Shown here: piece after piece, positions 17,061-26,989 of the stretch | Layout of the letters: each line of letters begins with the position of its first letter | How positions within the stretch are numbered: position 1 is the stretch's first letter | NCBI RefSeq assembly: GCF_026241165.1 | Contig: NZ_JAPFQN010000009.1 | Span: 186,001 to 250,000, forward strand | DNA length: 64,000 nucleotides | Reading direction: 5' to 3' | Source of the DNA: Mangrovivirga halotolerans | Lineage (GTDB): Bacteria; Bacteroidota; Bacteroidia; Cytophagales; Cyclobacteriaceae | Translations under genes and position numbers: made by a program | The notes under the pieces: model-generated | Told to the model about the DNA's origin: nothing | Databases searched by the model: none | Seen by the model: the letters and a program-made list of their open reading frames with translations, nothing else

Positions 17061-17634
17061 GGTATTTATATTTTTTATCATTTCATTCTGTAATGTTTAT
17101 TCTCAAGATCAAAAACCCATTTCATATCTTGATCAGAAGGATGAAGTGATCTATGATATGAAACTCTCATATAAGGAGTATTACGGAAGCGGGATTTTAA
17201 TTTTAAAAAAAAGTGACTCTCTTAATTACCATGGAGCATTTATTTCAAAGTTGGGGTTAGGCATTTTAGAATTTGAAATAGTTGAAGGTGAGTTTACCTG
17301 GATAAAAATTTTAAAATATTTAGATAAGAAATTAATTAAAAAGGTATTGGAAAAAGACTTTTCCCTGTTAATGCTAACAGATCTCGATCGGGGTAAAGTG
17401 AAAATTAAAAATTCTGATGAGGAGGGTGTGAAGTATAAAGTGAAAGGCAAATATTCATATAAACTAAAAGTCAATAATAATAAATATTTATACTTAAGAG
17501 AATCAGGATTTTGTGTGCTAGCAAGGACAAAGATTAGTTACTCTTATAATGATGATGAATCAATCGTGCCAACATCGATCGAATTACGCCATAATATGGT
17601 TGATTCACTAATGAAGCTAGATATTTATAAATAG
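17041..17634 (+). CDS. Exported protein of unknown function in the pigment operon
   Basis: A 197-residue protein. The open frame extends upstream to 16963, inside lolA, but the ATG at 17041 gives a clean signal peptide (MFSQLSRVFIFFIISFCNVYS) and is preferred, leaving a 20-base overlap with lolA in another frame. The mature part is basic and beta-rich without known motifs. DUF-type exported proteins next to LolA are common in aryl polyene clusters, so a role in outer-membrane delivery is possible, but nothing in the sequence proves it. Confidence 0.7.
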   Translation: MFSQLSRVFIFFIISFCNVYSQDQKPISYLDQKDEVIYDMKLSYKEYYGSGILILKKSDSLNYHGAFISKLGLGILEFEIVEGEFTWIKILKYLDKKLIKKVLEKDFSLLMLTDLDRGKVKIKNSDEEGVKYKVKGKYSYKLKVNNNKYLYLRESGFCVLARTKISYSYNDDESIVPTSIELRHNMVDSLMKLDIYK

Positions 17635-17639
17635 AAGAT

Positions 17640-18002
17640 ATGTTTAAAGACAATTTATATAAAGTCGAAGAATTAACTGATAATGGTTCTGCAATCCAGG
17701 CAACAGTGGTTTTGGATAAGAATCACAAGATATTTGCAGGCCATTTTCCCGGTCAGCCGATTCTTCCGGGTGTGTGTACCTTGGAGATAATGAAGGAATT
17801 GATTGAGGAATCAAAAGGAAGAAAATATAAACTTGAAGAAGCGGGGAATATTAAATTTTTATCCTTGGTTGATCCTGAAAAGAATTCAACCTTAACATTT
17901 GAAATTAATTATTCTGATTCTGAAGGTAAACTAAAAGTATCCGCAAACGCTAAGCTGGCTGATACGTCTGTTTCATTTAAAATTAAGGGTGTTTTTTACT
18001 GA
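17640..18002 (+). CDS. 3-hydroxyacyl-ACP dehydratase, intact hot-dog type
   Basis: A 120-residue hot-dog protein with the FabZ-type signature FAGHFPGQPILPGVCTLEI. His35 and, 14 residues on, Glu49 match the catalytic His and Glu spacing of FabZ. It would dehydrate 3-hydroxyacyl-ACP to build the conjugated double bonds. The second hot-dog protein of the cluster (35682-36113) lacks this histidine, so this one is the likely active subunit. Five bases after the previous gene and two before the glycosyltransferase. Confidence 0.88.
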   Translation: MFKDNLYKVEELTDNGSAIQATVVLDKNHKIFAGHFPGQPILPGVCTLEIMKELIEESKGRKYKLEEAGNIKFLSLVDPEKNSTLTFEINYSDSEGKLKVSANAKLADTSVSFKIKGVFY

Positions 18003-18004
18003 TT

Positions 18005-19201
18005 ATGCAATTGCAAAGCAAATTTGATGAGTTAAACTGTTGTGTTATTATCCCTACGTATAATAATCAAAATACTTTGTCGGGGGTAATTGAGGGTGTG
18101 CTTGAAGTAACATCAAATATTATTGTGGTGAATGATGGAGCGACAGATAATACATCAGAAATTTTAAGAAGCTTTAGCAATAACATTGAAGTAGTAAATC
18201 ATGAAGTAAACAGAGGAAAAGGCAGAGCTTTACGAAATGGCTTTAAAAAGGCACTGGATTTAGGATATACCCATGCTATAACTATTGATAGTGATGGCCA
18301 GCACTTTCCAGAAGATCTAAAATATTTCCTGGATGAAATTAAAGTCAATCCGAATTCTTTAGTAATTGGAGCCAGGAATATGACTCAGGAGAATGTCCCT
18401 GGTAAAAGTAGCTTTGGAAATAAATTCTCAAACTTTTGGTTTAAAATTGATACGGGGATTAACCTGGAAGATACCCAGTCTGGATACAGGTTGTATCCAA
18501 TAAAGGAGATAGCGGATATAACATTTTATACGAATAAGTTTGAATTTGAAGTCGAAGTTATTGTAAAGTCCGCCTGGAGCGGAATAAATGTAAAAAACAT
18601 TCCTATAAAGGTGCATTATGAACCCGGAAAAGAAAGAATTACTCATTTCCGTCCTTTCAGGGATTTTACTCGAATAAGCATATTAAATACTTATCTCTTT
18701 ATTCTTGCAGCCTTATATTTTATTCCTGTTCGTTTTGTTAAATCATTAACCAAACAAAGAATAAAGGATTTTATAAATGAGAATTTTTTTAATGCCGACG
18801 AACCTGTCCATACAAAAGCCTTATCTATGGGTTTTGGAGTGTTTATGGGCATTTTTCCTATTTGGGGTTATCAATTGCTCGTGGGGATACCACTAGCGCA
18901 TTTTTTCAGATTAAACAAGGCCTTATTTATTCTGGCAGCGAATATAAGTATACCACCGATGATACCTTTTATAATATATATTAGCTATCGTATAGGATAT
19001 TACTTTGTTTCTAATCCAACCATGGATTTATTCTTTTCACATGGTATAACACTGGAACAAATTAAAAATAATCTAATGCAGTATTTGGCAGGAGCGGTGG
19101 TATTTTCAGTTGTAGCGGGTTTATTAACCTTCGTGACTTCTTATTTTTATTTTTCGCTTTCGAGGTATATCAGGTTAAAAAATAGTGAAGATATAAATTA
19201 G
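18005..19201 (+). CDS. Glycosyltransferase family 2 fused to DUF2062
   Basis: A 398-residue fusion. Residues ~10-235 are a GT2 (GT-A fold) domain: CVIIPTYNNQNTLSGVI, IIVVNDGATDNTSEIL and AITIDSDGQH, which holds the metal-binding acidic residues. Residues ~260-390 are DUF2062 with three membrane helices (SMGFGVFMGIFPIWGYQLLVGIPLAHFFRLNKALFILAA split across ~280-320). The enzyme would transfer a sugar or a similar activated group to a lipid or pigment intermediate on the cytoplasmic face. Fusions of this type occur in flexirubin/aryl polyene clusters. Confidence 0.88.
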   Translation: MQLQSKFDELNCCVIIPTYNNQNTLSGVIEGVLEVTSNIIVVNDGATDNTSEILRSFSNNIEVVNHEVNRGKGRALRNGFKKALDLGYTHAITIDSDGQHFPEDLKYFLDEIKVNPNSLVIGARNMTQENVPGKSSFGNKFSNFWFKIDTGINLEDTQSGYRLYPIKEIADITFYTNKFEFEVEVIVKSAWSGINVKNIPIKVHYEPGKERITHFRPFRDFTRISILNTYLFILAALYFIPVRFVKSLTKQRIKDFINENFFNADEPVHTKALSMGFGVFMGIFPIWGYQLLVGIPLAHFFRLNKALFILAANISIPPMIPFIIYISYRIGYYFVSNPTMDLFFSHGITLEQIKNNLMQYLAGAVVFSVVAGLLTFVTSYFYFSLSRYIRLKNSEDIN

Positions 19202-19271
19202 GAATCTATTGTTATTGTTTAAGTAAATTTGTGATTTCTTCAATTTATTCTTCGGGTAATTTTTTATTAAT

Positions 19272-22200
19272 ATGAATAATTTTTTCTATTTATTCTACTT
19301 AAAAACCAGACAACATAAGAAAACCTTTCTTGGGGGAATTTCTTTTATTGTAGTGGCTTTAGGGTTGATTGCAACCCAAATCAAACTTGAAGAAAATATT
19401 CTTAACCTGATCCCGCAAGATGATACTATTATAGAAGCAGAGTCTGTATTCAGTAAGTTAAAGATGAATGAGCAGCTTGTTGCTCATGTATATGTTGATT
19501 CAACTGCTGAGCTTAGTGCAGATCAACTAATTAAAAAAGCTAATGAAATAGCAGATACTGTATCAATTGCCGGAGAGGATTTAATTGATTCAATTAGAAT
19601 CGAGTTTTCTGATGCTGCGATTGGCAGGTTATATGATTATTACATAGAAAATATTCCATACTATTTATCAAAAGATGACTATTCCCGGTTAGATTCTCAA
19701 ATAACAGACGAGGGAATAAACAAAACCTTGTCTTCAGGAATAAGAACGCTAATGTCACCTGTAAGTGTGGTGACAAAAGAGTATTTATTAAAGGATCCAT
19801 TTGGCCTTGCCAGTGGACCATTAAAAAGTACACGTGAGTTTAACCGTGGCGGGCAAATTGAATTGTATCAGAATCACCTAATTTCTGAAGACCAAAGACA
19901 TCTTATTTTTTTTATAGACTTAAAATACCCGTCAAGTGAAACAGAGAATAATGGTAAACTTATAAAAATTCTTGATGACCTGACTGAAAGTGTCGATACG
20001 CCTTATCATTTTGAATACTTTGGAAAGGCTGCCGTAGCAGTGGGAAATGCTCAAAGAATTAAGAAAGACATACTATTGACGGTTAATTTAGCATTAATAG
20101 TTCTTTTTGTTTTTGTAGGGCTGTTCTATAGAAATTTACATTCATTTTTTCTTATTCTTTTACCGGGTGCGTTTGGTGCCCTCGTGGGAATAGCTTTGTT
20201 GGTGCTGATAAGGCCTGCTATTTCTGCGATTTCTTTAGGGATTGGTTCAGTTTTGGTTGGGGTTACTTTAGACTTTGCATTACATTTTATCACTCATTCT
20301 AAACATGAAAGTAATGTAAAGCGATTGTTTTCAGATATTTCACTTCCCATTATAATTAGTTCTTTAACCACCTCTTCAGCTTTCTTCTGTCTGCTTTTTA
20401 TAGGATCAAGAGCATTACAAGATCTTGGTCTGTTTGCTGGAATCAGTGTATTGAGTGCTGCATTATTTACTTTAACTGTGATTCCTCATTTGGTTGTAAA
20501 TAAAAAGAGGGACGAAAATAAAAGCAGCAATCTTATTCAAAGAATAATGAACAAGATTGCTTCATACCAATTTTATAAGAGTAAAGCTATCCTGGTATTA
20601 GTTGCACTTATTACAGTCGTAAGTCTGTTTACCTGGAAAAACTATGAGTTTGAATCAGATATGATGGAGCTCAATTATATGCGTCCTGAACTGGAGCACT
20701 ATCAGGATAATTTAAATTCGATATCTGATTTTACGCTGAATAATGTTTACTTAGTGACTTCAGGGGATGATATATGGTCTGCAATTGATCGGAATGAGGA
20801 TCTTTTAAGAGTTATTAATTCTGCAAAGGAAGATTCCTTAATTATAGACGTGATATCTGTAAATGAAATTATTCCTACAACGAATGAGCAACAAATTAAG
20901 GAACAGGAATGGAATAAGTTTTGGGACCAGCGTTCAAAAAGCAGACTGATTAATAAATTAGATTCTCAAGCTGTCAAAATCGGATTTGCAGCCAATACAT
21001 TCGATTCATTTACGGAATTAATTAAAGATGATTACAACGGGATTTCTGCTGAAGATGCTAAGCGGTTTTTAGATATATTTGGAGGTAATTTCCTCATTAA
21101 TTATGATGATAAGGTTGGAGTAGTTACAAATGTTAAGCTCTCCGATGCAAACAAAGCCAGGTTTATAGACAGGGTAGAGGGTATTCCGGGCGTGGTGATT
21201 CTGGATAAAAGTTATTTTACCAGAAGGCTGGTATCCTTATTAAATGAAGATTTTTCTTTTCTGGTAAATATCTCTCTTATAGTAGTTTTCATTATAATTT
21301 TATTGAGCTATGGCCGAATAGAACTCGCTGTTATAACCTTCGCTCCAATTGCACTCAGTTGGCTTTGGACATTGGGTTTGATGGGACTGTTTGGTTTGAA
21401 GTTTAATATTGTAAACATAATAATCAGCACTTTTATTTTTGGACTGGGCATAGATTATTCAATTTTTATGGTCAGGGGACTTACTCAAAAGTATAAATAT
21501 GATAAAGATGACCAGGTCTCGTTTAAGCAAAGCATTATTTTATCTGCTTTATCTACTTTGATTGGTATTGGAGTGCTGATTTTTGCTGAGCACCCCGCAC
21601 TTAAGTCTATCGCATTTTTAGCAATAACCGGCATTGTTTCAGTTGTGGTTCTGACTTTTATTATTCCTCCTGTTTTATATGATTTATTAATTCAATCAAG
21701 AAAAGATAAAGGTAGAATACCTTTTACCCTTTCAAAGATACTCAATACGTTATTTGAGTTTGTCCTTTTTGTGCTAGGGTGCTTTATTTTGTCATTGCTA
21801 ATCCCTGTTTTAAGAATACCAATAGGAGATAAAAAGAAAAAGAAATTATTTTTTCATAAAGCCCTGCAGGGATTTTGTAAGGTTATTATTTTTTCAGCAT
21901 TTAGTGTTAAGAAAAATAAGATTGATCTGGATAATCTTAATTTTGATAAGCCTTCAGTAATTATTGCAAATCATCACTCCTTTATAGATATTCTTGCTGT
22001 ACTTACCTTAAGTCATAAATTGGTTTTGGTGACTAATGAATGGGTTTATAATTCACCAATTTTTGGTAGGATAGTTCGATATGCAGATTTTATTTTGGCT
22101 TCTGATGGTATTGAGGATCAATCAGCTAAAATTCAATCACTCATAGACGACGGATATTCTATTTTTATATTTCCTGAAGGAACCCGGCAACCCGGATTTA

Positions 22201-23111
22201 AACTTAGCAGATTTAAAAAAGGCGCGTTTTACCTGGCAGAACAATTTAAATTAGATATTCAACCGGTGATACTTCATGGTACTAATTACCTGTTACCTAA
22301 AAAGGATGGTTTCTTTTTAAAATCCGGAACACTAACAATAAAAGCCTTGCCAAGGATTTTTCATGATGATAATGCGTTTGGAAACGGATATTCGGAAAGA
22401 ACAAAAAAGATAAGTAAATATTTCAAGGAAGAATACGGAAAGGTAAGGGCAAGCCTGGAAAAACCCGAGTTTTTTAAAGATATCATGATCTCTAATTATA
22501 TCTATAAAGGACCTGTTCTGGAATGGTATTTAAAAGTGAAAAACTCACTTGAAGGGAATTATAGTCTGTTTCATAAACTATTACCAAATGAAGGTAAAGT
22601 AGTTGATGTAGGCTGTGGTTACGGTTTAATGACATATGCCCTTGGCTATAGTTCACCCGATCGGGAGATCACGGCGATTGATTACGACGAAGAAAAAATT
22701 GCCGTTGCTCGTAATTGCCCGGACCGGCCTGAAAACATACAATTTTTTGAGAGGGACGTGGTTGAATATAATTACCAAGAGGCAGATGCATTTATCGTAA
22801 GTGACGTGCTTCATTATATCAAACCGGAAAAGCAGCAATTGCTATTAAATAATATTTTGGAAAAGTTATTGCCAGGAGGATTGATAATTATAAGAGACGG
22901 AGATAGCGAAAAAGAAAATCGTCATAATGGAACGAAAATGACAGAGGTTTTCTCCACAAAATCAGGGTTTAATAAAACTGCCAATGAATTAAATTATATC
23001 TCAGGTTCTATGATGAAATCATTTGCGCAGAAGAATAATTTAAAACTTGAAATAATCGATAATACAAAGCTTACTTCAAATACTGTCTTTGTAATGAAAA
23101 AGAGCATATAA
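19272..23111 (+). CDS. MMPL exporter-acyltransferase-methyltransferase triple fusion
   Basis: A 1279-residue protein with three parts. Residues 1-~830 are an MMPL/RND-type exporter: two sets of helices separated by large periplasmic loops, with GVTLDFALHF and GLGIDYSIFMVRG motifs. Residues ~850-1060 are a PlsC-type acyltransferase with the H-x4-D motif at His901-Asp906 (NHHSFID) and FPEGTR. Residues ~1090-1279 are a class I SAM methyltransferase (VVDVGCGYG, then AIDYDEEKI). It would acylate or accept the polyene, methylate it and export it, the tasks done by separate proteins in E. coli aryl polyene clusters. No frameshift is seen; the frame is continuous. Confidence 0.9.
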   Translation: MNNFFYLFYLKTRQHKKTFLGGISFIVVALGLIATQIKLEENILNLIPQDDTIIEAESVFSKLKMNEQLVAHVYVDSTAELSADQLIKKANEIADTVSIAGEDLIDSIRIEFSDAAIGRLYDYYIENIPYYLSKDDYSRLDSQITDEGINKTLSSGIRTLMSPVSVVTKEYLLKDPFGLASGPLKSTREFNRGGQIELYQNHLISEDQRHLIFFIDLKYPSSETENNGKLIKILDDLTESVDTPYHFEYFGKAAVAVGNAQRIKKDILLTVNLALIVLFVFVGLFYRNLHSFFLILLPGAFGALVGIALLVLIRPAISAISLGIGSVLVGVTLDFALHFITHSKHESNVKRLFSDISLPIIISSLTTSSAFFCLLFIGSRALQDLGLFAGISVLSAALFTLTVIPHLVVNKKRDENKSSNLIQRIMNKIASYQFYKSKAILVLVALITVVSLFTWKNYEFESDMMELNYMRPELEHYQDNLNSISDFTLNNVYLVTSGDDIWSAIDRNEDLLRVINSAKEDSLIIDVISVNEIIPTTNEQQIKEQEWNKFWDQRSKSRLINKLDSQAVKIGFAANTFDSFTELIKDDYNGISAEDAKRFLDIFGGNFLINYDDKVGVVTNVKLSDANKARFIDRVEGIPGVVILDKSYFTRRLVSLLNEDFSFLVNISLIVVFIIILLSYGRIELAVITFAPIALSWLWTLGLMGLFGLKFNIVNIIISTFIFGLGIDYSIFMVRGLTQKYKYDKDDQVSFKQSIILSALSTLIGIGVLIFAEHPALKSIAFLAITGIVSVVVLTFIIPPVLYDLLIQSRKDKGRIPFTLSKILNTLFEFVLFVLGCFILSLLIPVLRIPIGDKKKKKLFFHKALQGFCKVIIFSAFSVKKNKIDLDNLNFDKPSVIIANHHSFIDILAVLTLSHKLVLVTNEWVYNSPIFGRIVRYADFILASDGIEDQSAKIQSLIDDGYSIFIFPEGTRQPGFKLSRFKKGAFYLAEQFKLDIQPVILHGTNYLLPKKDGFFLKSGTLTIKALPRIFHDDNAFGNGYSERTKKISKYFKEEYGKVRASLEKPEFFKDIMISNYIYKGPVLEWYLKVKNSLEGNYSLFHKLLPNEGKVVDVGCGYGLMTYALGYSSPDREITAIDYDEEKIAVARNCPDRPENIQFFERDVVEYNYQEADAFIVSDVLHYIKPEKQQLLLNNILEKLLPGGLIIIRDGDSEKENRHNGTKMTEVFSTKSGFNKTANELNYISGSMMKSFAQKNNLKLEIIDNTKLTSNTVFVMKKSI

Positions 23112-23112
23112 G

Positions 23113-24630
23113 ATGGAAGAGCAATACGATGTTGTGATACTTGGAAGTGGTCTTGGGGGACTGGAATGTGGTGTTATTCTTAGTAGAGAAGGCTATAAGG
23201 TTCTTGTTTTGGAAAAGAATAAGCAGCTTGGAGGAAATTTGCAGACATTTTCAAGGGAAAAGCGAATATTTGATACAGGTATTCATTATATCGGCGGGTT
23301 AGATGAGGGCCAGAATCTAAACGGATATTTTAAATATCTCGGGATTATGGATAGTCTGAAAATTAAGAAGTTAGATGAAGATGGATATGACCGGATATCT
23401 TTTAATGACGATGATACTATTTATCCTCACGCTCAAGGATATGATAACTTTATAAATAAACTTAGTGAGATTTTTCCTGAAGAGAGGGAGGGAATCAAAC
23501 TTTACTGTAATAAAATCCGTGAAGTGTGTAATACCTTTCCGATGTATAATTTGGAAAAAAGCGGGGGAGATGTCACTAAACTACCTTACCTGGATATAAA
23601 TACGTATGATTTTATACGATCCATCACCAAAAACGAAAGACTTCAACAGGTACTAGCTGGCTCTAATCTTTTATATGCAGGCGAAGCAGATAAAACACCT
23701 CTGTATGTTCATGCTTTGGTGGTTAATTCATATATAGAAAGTGCTTATCGATGCGTCAATGGTAGTACTCAAATTGCTAAAGCTCTTACCAGGATTATTT
23801 TAGATAATGGAGGTAAAGTACTGAAACACGCCCATGCAACAAAATTTGGTTTCAAGGGTAGGGAAATTGAGTCAGTTGAACTTAAGGATGGTAGAAAATT
23901 CTTTGGTAAGAAATTTATTTCTAACATTCACCCTGCGGTTACAATTGAAATGGTTGATGAAGGATTAATGCGAAAAGCCTACCGAAAAAGAATTTTAAGT
24001 CTTGAAAATTCTATCTCAGTTTTTATTCTTCATGCAGTATTAAAAAAAGACAAGCTAAAATATTTTAATCATAATCTTTATCATTTTAATAATCCGGACG
24101 TTTGGAATGGGACTCAATATACTCAGGAAAACTGGCCGATGAATTATGCAGTATTTACCGGGGTAACAAGTAATCAAAATGAATTTGCAGATACCCTGAC
24201 CATGATGGCTTATATGAGAGAAGAGGAAACCAGGCAATGGAAAGATACCTATAATGTGGTATCTGAAGTGGCTGAAAGAGGAGAAAGCTATAATGAATTT
24301 AAAGAAAGGAAAGCTCAAAAAATGATAGAAACTCTTGAAAGCCGGATGCCGGGTATTAAGAGTTGTATACAAAGTTATTACACTTCAAGTCCTTTGACAT
24401 ACAGAGATTATATTGGAGACCGGGAAGGATCAATGTATGGCATAGTTAAAGATTATAAGTCTCCCTTGAAGACATTTATTTCTTCGAGAACCAAAGTGCC
24501 TAATTTATATCTTACCGGACAAAATTTAAACATGCATGGTGTTTTAGGAGTTACCATTGGGTCAATCATTACCTGTTCAGAATTCTTGGGAAATGATTAT
24601 ATTATGAAAAAAGTTAACCAGGCTCAATGA
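23113..24630 (+). CDS. Phytoene desaturase-like FAD oxidoreductase
   Basis: A 505-residue flavoprotein with an N-terminal dinucleotide fold (VVILGSGLGGLECGVILSR) and the CrtI/CrtH-like EKNKQLGGNLQTF extension, plus a C-terminal LYLTGQNLNMHGVLGVTIGS flavin-binding segment. Members desaturate, isomerise or saturate polyenes such as carotenoids. In this cluster the substrate is presumably the aryl polyene or its acyl chain. One base after the fusion gene. Confidence 0.85.
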   Translation: MEEQYDVVILGSGLGGLECGVILSREGYKVLVLEKNKQLGGNLQTFSREKRIFDTGIHYIGGLDEGQNLNGYFKYLGIMDSLKIKKLDEDGYDRISFNDDDTIYPHAQGYDNFINKLSEIFPEEREGIKLYCNKIREVCNTFPMYNLEKSGGDVTKLPYLDINTYDFIRSITKNERLQQVLAGSNLLYAGEADKTPLYVHALVVNSYIESAYRCVNGSTQIAKALTRIILDNGGKVLKHAHATKFGFKGREIESVELKDGRKFFGKKFISNIHPAVTIEMVDEGLMRKAYRKRILSLENSISVFILHAVLKKDKLKYFNHNLYHFNNPDVWNGTQYTQENWPMNYAVFTGVTSNQNEFADTLTMMAYMREEETRQWKDTYNVVSEVAERGESYNEFKERKAQKMIETLESRMPGIKSCIQSYYTSSPLTYRDYIGDREGSMYGIVKDYKSPLKTFISSRTKVPNLYLTGQNLNMHGVLGVTIGSIITCSEFLGNDYIMKKVNQAQ

Positions 24631-25328
24631 AATCTACCAAACACACGACTAAAAAAAAGAAGGTTTCCCGGTTGAAAATTATAATTTCACCGTTGATTGC
24701 TTTCCTTTTAGTTTCTATACTTCTTCATTCATGTGCAGTTAATAAGGCTAATAAAGAATATACTAAAGGAGTCAAAAAAGCTCCCTTTGAAGCCATAATA
24801 GTACCAGGTTTTCCATTCGAAGGGGAAGAATGGCACGATGTAATGAAAATGAGGGTGTACTGGTCAAATTATTTATATAAAAAAGGCTATACTAAAAATA
24901 TAATATATTCCGGTTCAGCAGTGTATACACCTTATGTTGAAGCTGAAATAATGCGCTTATATGCATTGGAATTAGGCATACCGGAAGAAAATATTTATAC
25001 AGAAACTAAAGCTGAACATAGTAGTGAAAATGTATATTATTCATTACAAATGGCTGATTCATTAGGGTATAAAAAGGTAGCTTTAGCTACAGATCCATAT
25101 CAAATGGCTTTGTTGAAATTATTTATTAACAGACATGATCTTGAAATAGATTATCTGCCAGTAATTATTGATACTTTAAAAACCATGGAAAGGTCAACTC
25201 CTGAAATAGATCCTTCATTAGCAAAGCGTGATAATTTTCAGTCTATCAAAGAAAGAGAGTCTTTCTGGAAGCGACTGAGTGGTACATTAGGAAATAATAT
25301 TGAAGAACTTAAACAAGATAAGAATTGA
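24627..25328 (+). CDS. YdcF/SanA-like DUF218 protein
   Basis: A 233-residue protein with an N-terminal helix (~18-36) and a DUF218 domain: AIIVPGFPFEG, IIYSGSAVYTPYVEAEIM, LGIPEENIYTETKAEHSSENV and ALATDPYQMALLK are the characteristic segments. The helix ends LLHSC, which could serve as a lipobox but has an unusual residue before the serine. DUF218 proteins act in envelope processes with unclear chemistry. Overlaps its neighbours by four bases on each side, which ties it to the pigment operon. Confidence 0.8.
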   Translation: MKSTKHTTKKKKVSRLKIIISPLIAFLLVSILLHSCAVNKANKEYTKGVKKAPFEAIIVPGFPFEGEEWHDVMKMRVYWSNYLYKKGYTKNIIYSGSAVYTPYVEAEIMRLYALELGIPEENIYTETKAEHSSENVYYSLQMADSLGYKKVALATDPYQMALLKLFINRHDLEIDYLPVIIDTLKTMERSTPEIDPSLAKRDNFQSIKERESFWKRLSGTLGNNIEELKQDKN

Positions 25329-26989
25329 GTAAATTTTTTAAGGGAATAAAGTATTTTTTAATTGGTTTAATTCTCTTTTTACTATTTGGAATAGCTATTT
25401 ACATAATCGATGTAAATGTAAATGCACCAGAAGTAAAATCTAGTGAATTAGAGACCATTGAAAGAAAGGTTGCAGGAGTAGATCATTATACCTTAGGAGA
25501 AAATTGGCTTAAAAAAAATGAGTTTGGCACCTGGGAAATGTACCTGGAGGGGTCTGCCTATGATCGTGGAATAGCTTTTGGAAAGCTTACCAAAGAACTT
25601 CACAAAGAAAAAGAGGCTGCATTTATTGCTGAAATAGGAAACAGAGTTCCTAACGATGGTTTTCTGACATTTTTAAAATATGTTGTCGGTTGGATTAATA
25701 GAGATCTGGATGACTACATTCCTGAAGAATACCTGAAAGAAATTTATGGGGCATCTAAATATATGTCTGATTCTTTTGACTATGTTGGTCCAAAGTATAA
25801 CAGAATATTGAATTATCATGCAGCGCATGACATCGGACATGCCCTTCAGAATATGAACCTGGTGGGTTGTACAGCTTTTGCTTCATGGGACGAACAAAGT
25901 GATGACAGTCTCCTGCTGATAGGCAGAAATTTTGATTTTTACTTTGGTCAGCAATTCGCAAAAGATAAGATCATCGCTTACTATAATCCCGATAAAGGTT
26001 ATAAATTTATGTCTGTCACCTGGGCATGCTTTAGCGGGGTGGTTTCAGGAATGAATGAACATGGGTTAACTGTTACCCTTAATTCTGCTAAATCGACTAT
26101 TCCCTTGAAGGGGAAAACCCCGGTTTCAATTATTGCCAGGGATATATTACAATATGCATCTACTATTGAGGAGGCATATGAAATTGCCAATAAATATGAA
26201 TCGTTTGTTTCAGAGTCTTTTTTAATTGGATCTCGCAAGGATAAAAAGGTAGGCCTGATTGAAAAAACCAAAGATCAAACAGGGTTAATGATGCCTGATA
26301 CCTCAAGGATGATTGTCACAAATCATTTTCAGGGGGAAGGGCTGGTGAACCTTCCTGAAAATATTGAATATCGCAACGAAGGAGTCTCTGACTACAGATT
26401 TGAAAGAGTAGAGTTATTAATGGATTCATTAAAATTATTAAATCCACAGGATATGGCTTTAATCTTAAGAGATCGTTCAGGCTTAAATGGTGATGTTTTA
26501 GGTATGGGTAATGAAAAGGCTGTGAATCAGTTGATCGCACACCATTCAATAATATTTTCTCCATATGAATTAACAGCCTGGGTTGCTACTGCTCCATACA
26601 GCCTTGGTGAATTTGTGGAATATGATCTTAATTCAATATTTAATGATGTTAAGAACGATCGTTCAAATATTGATGCTGATCCTTTTTTATTTTCTAAAGA
26701 GTATACAGATTATGAGTATTTCCTGAAAATAAAAGAACGAATTCAGGTGTTTTTATCTACAGGAAAAAATGGTGAGCTCACAAATAAGGAAATTGAACGA
26801 TTTATCGATAGCAATGATGAAAGTTTTCTGACCTATTATTATTTAGGGGATTACTACAGGGCTAGTGGAGATTTATCTAAAGCTATCGAAACCTTTAAAT
26901 TAGGACTCCATAAAAACGTAGCAAGGGAAAGTGAAAAGAGACATATGGAGGAAGCTTTGTCAGAATGTCTTGCAGCCATAGAAAAATGA
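25325..26989 (+). CDS. C45-type acyltransferase/amidase with C-terminal TPR
   Basis: A 554-residue protein starting with TTG at 25325, with one N-terminal membrane helix (~8-30). The central region is a C45 (acyl-CoA:6-aminopenicillanic acid acyltransferase-like) Ntn-hydrolase domain: VGCTAFASW, where Cys182 would be the nucleophile after self-cleavage, then LLIGRNFDF and GVVSGMNEHGLTVTLN. The C-terminal ~90 residues carry about two TPR-like helices (YYLGDYYRASGDLSKAIETF). The family moves or cleaves acyl groups on amines. In the pigment cluster it may join the aryl polyene acid to an amino-containing lipid; this is inference. Confidence 0.8.
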   Translation: MSKFFKGIKYFLIGLILFLLFGIAIYIIDVNVNAPEVKSSELETIERKVAGVDHYTLGENWLKKNEFGTWEMYLEGSAYDRGIAFGKLTKELHKEKEAAFIAEIGNRVPNDGFLTFLKYVVGWINRDLDDYIPEEYLKEIYGASKYMSDSFDYVGPKYNRILNYHAAHDIGHALQNMNLVGCTAFASWDEQSDDSLLLIGRNFDFYFGQQFAKDKIIAYYNPDKGYKFMSVTWACFSGVVSGMNEHGLTVTLNSAKSTIPLKGKTPVSIIARDILQYASTIEEAYEIANKYESFVSESFLIGSRKDKKVGLIEKTKDQTGLMMPDTSRMIVTNHFQGEGLVNLPENIEYRNEGVSDYRFERVELLMDSLKLLNPQDMALILRDRSGLNGDVLGMGNEKAVNQLIAHHSIIFSPYELTAWVATAPYSLGEFVEYDLNSIFNDVKNDRSNIDADPFLFSKEYTDYEYFLKIKERIQVFLSTGKNGELTNKEIERFIDSNDESFLTYYYLGDYYRASGDLSKAIETFKLGLHKNVARESEKRHMEEALSECLAAIEK

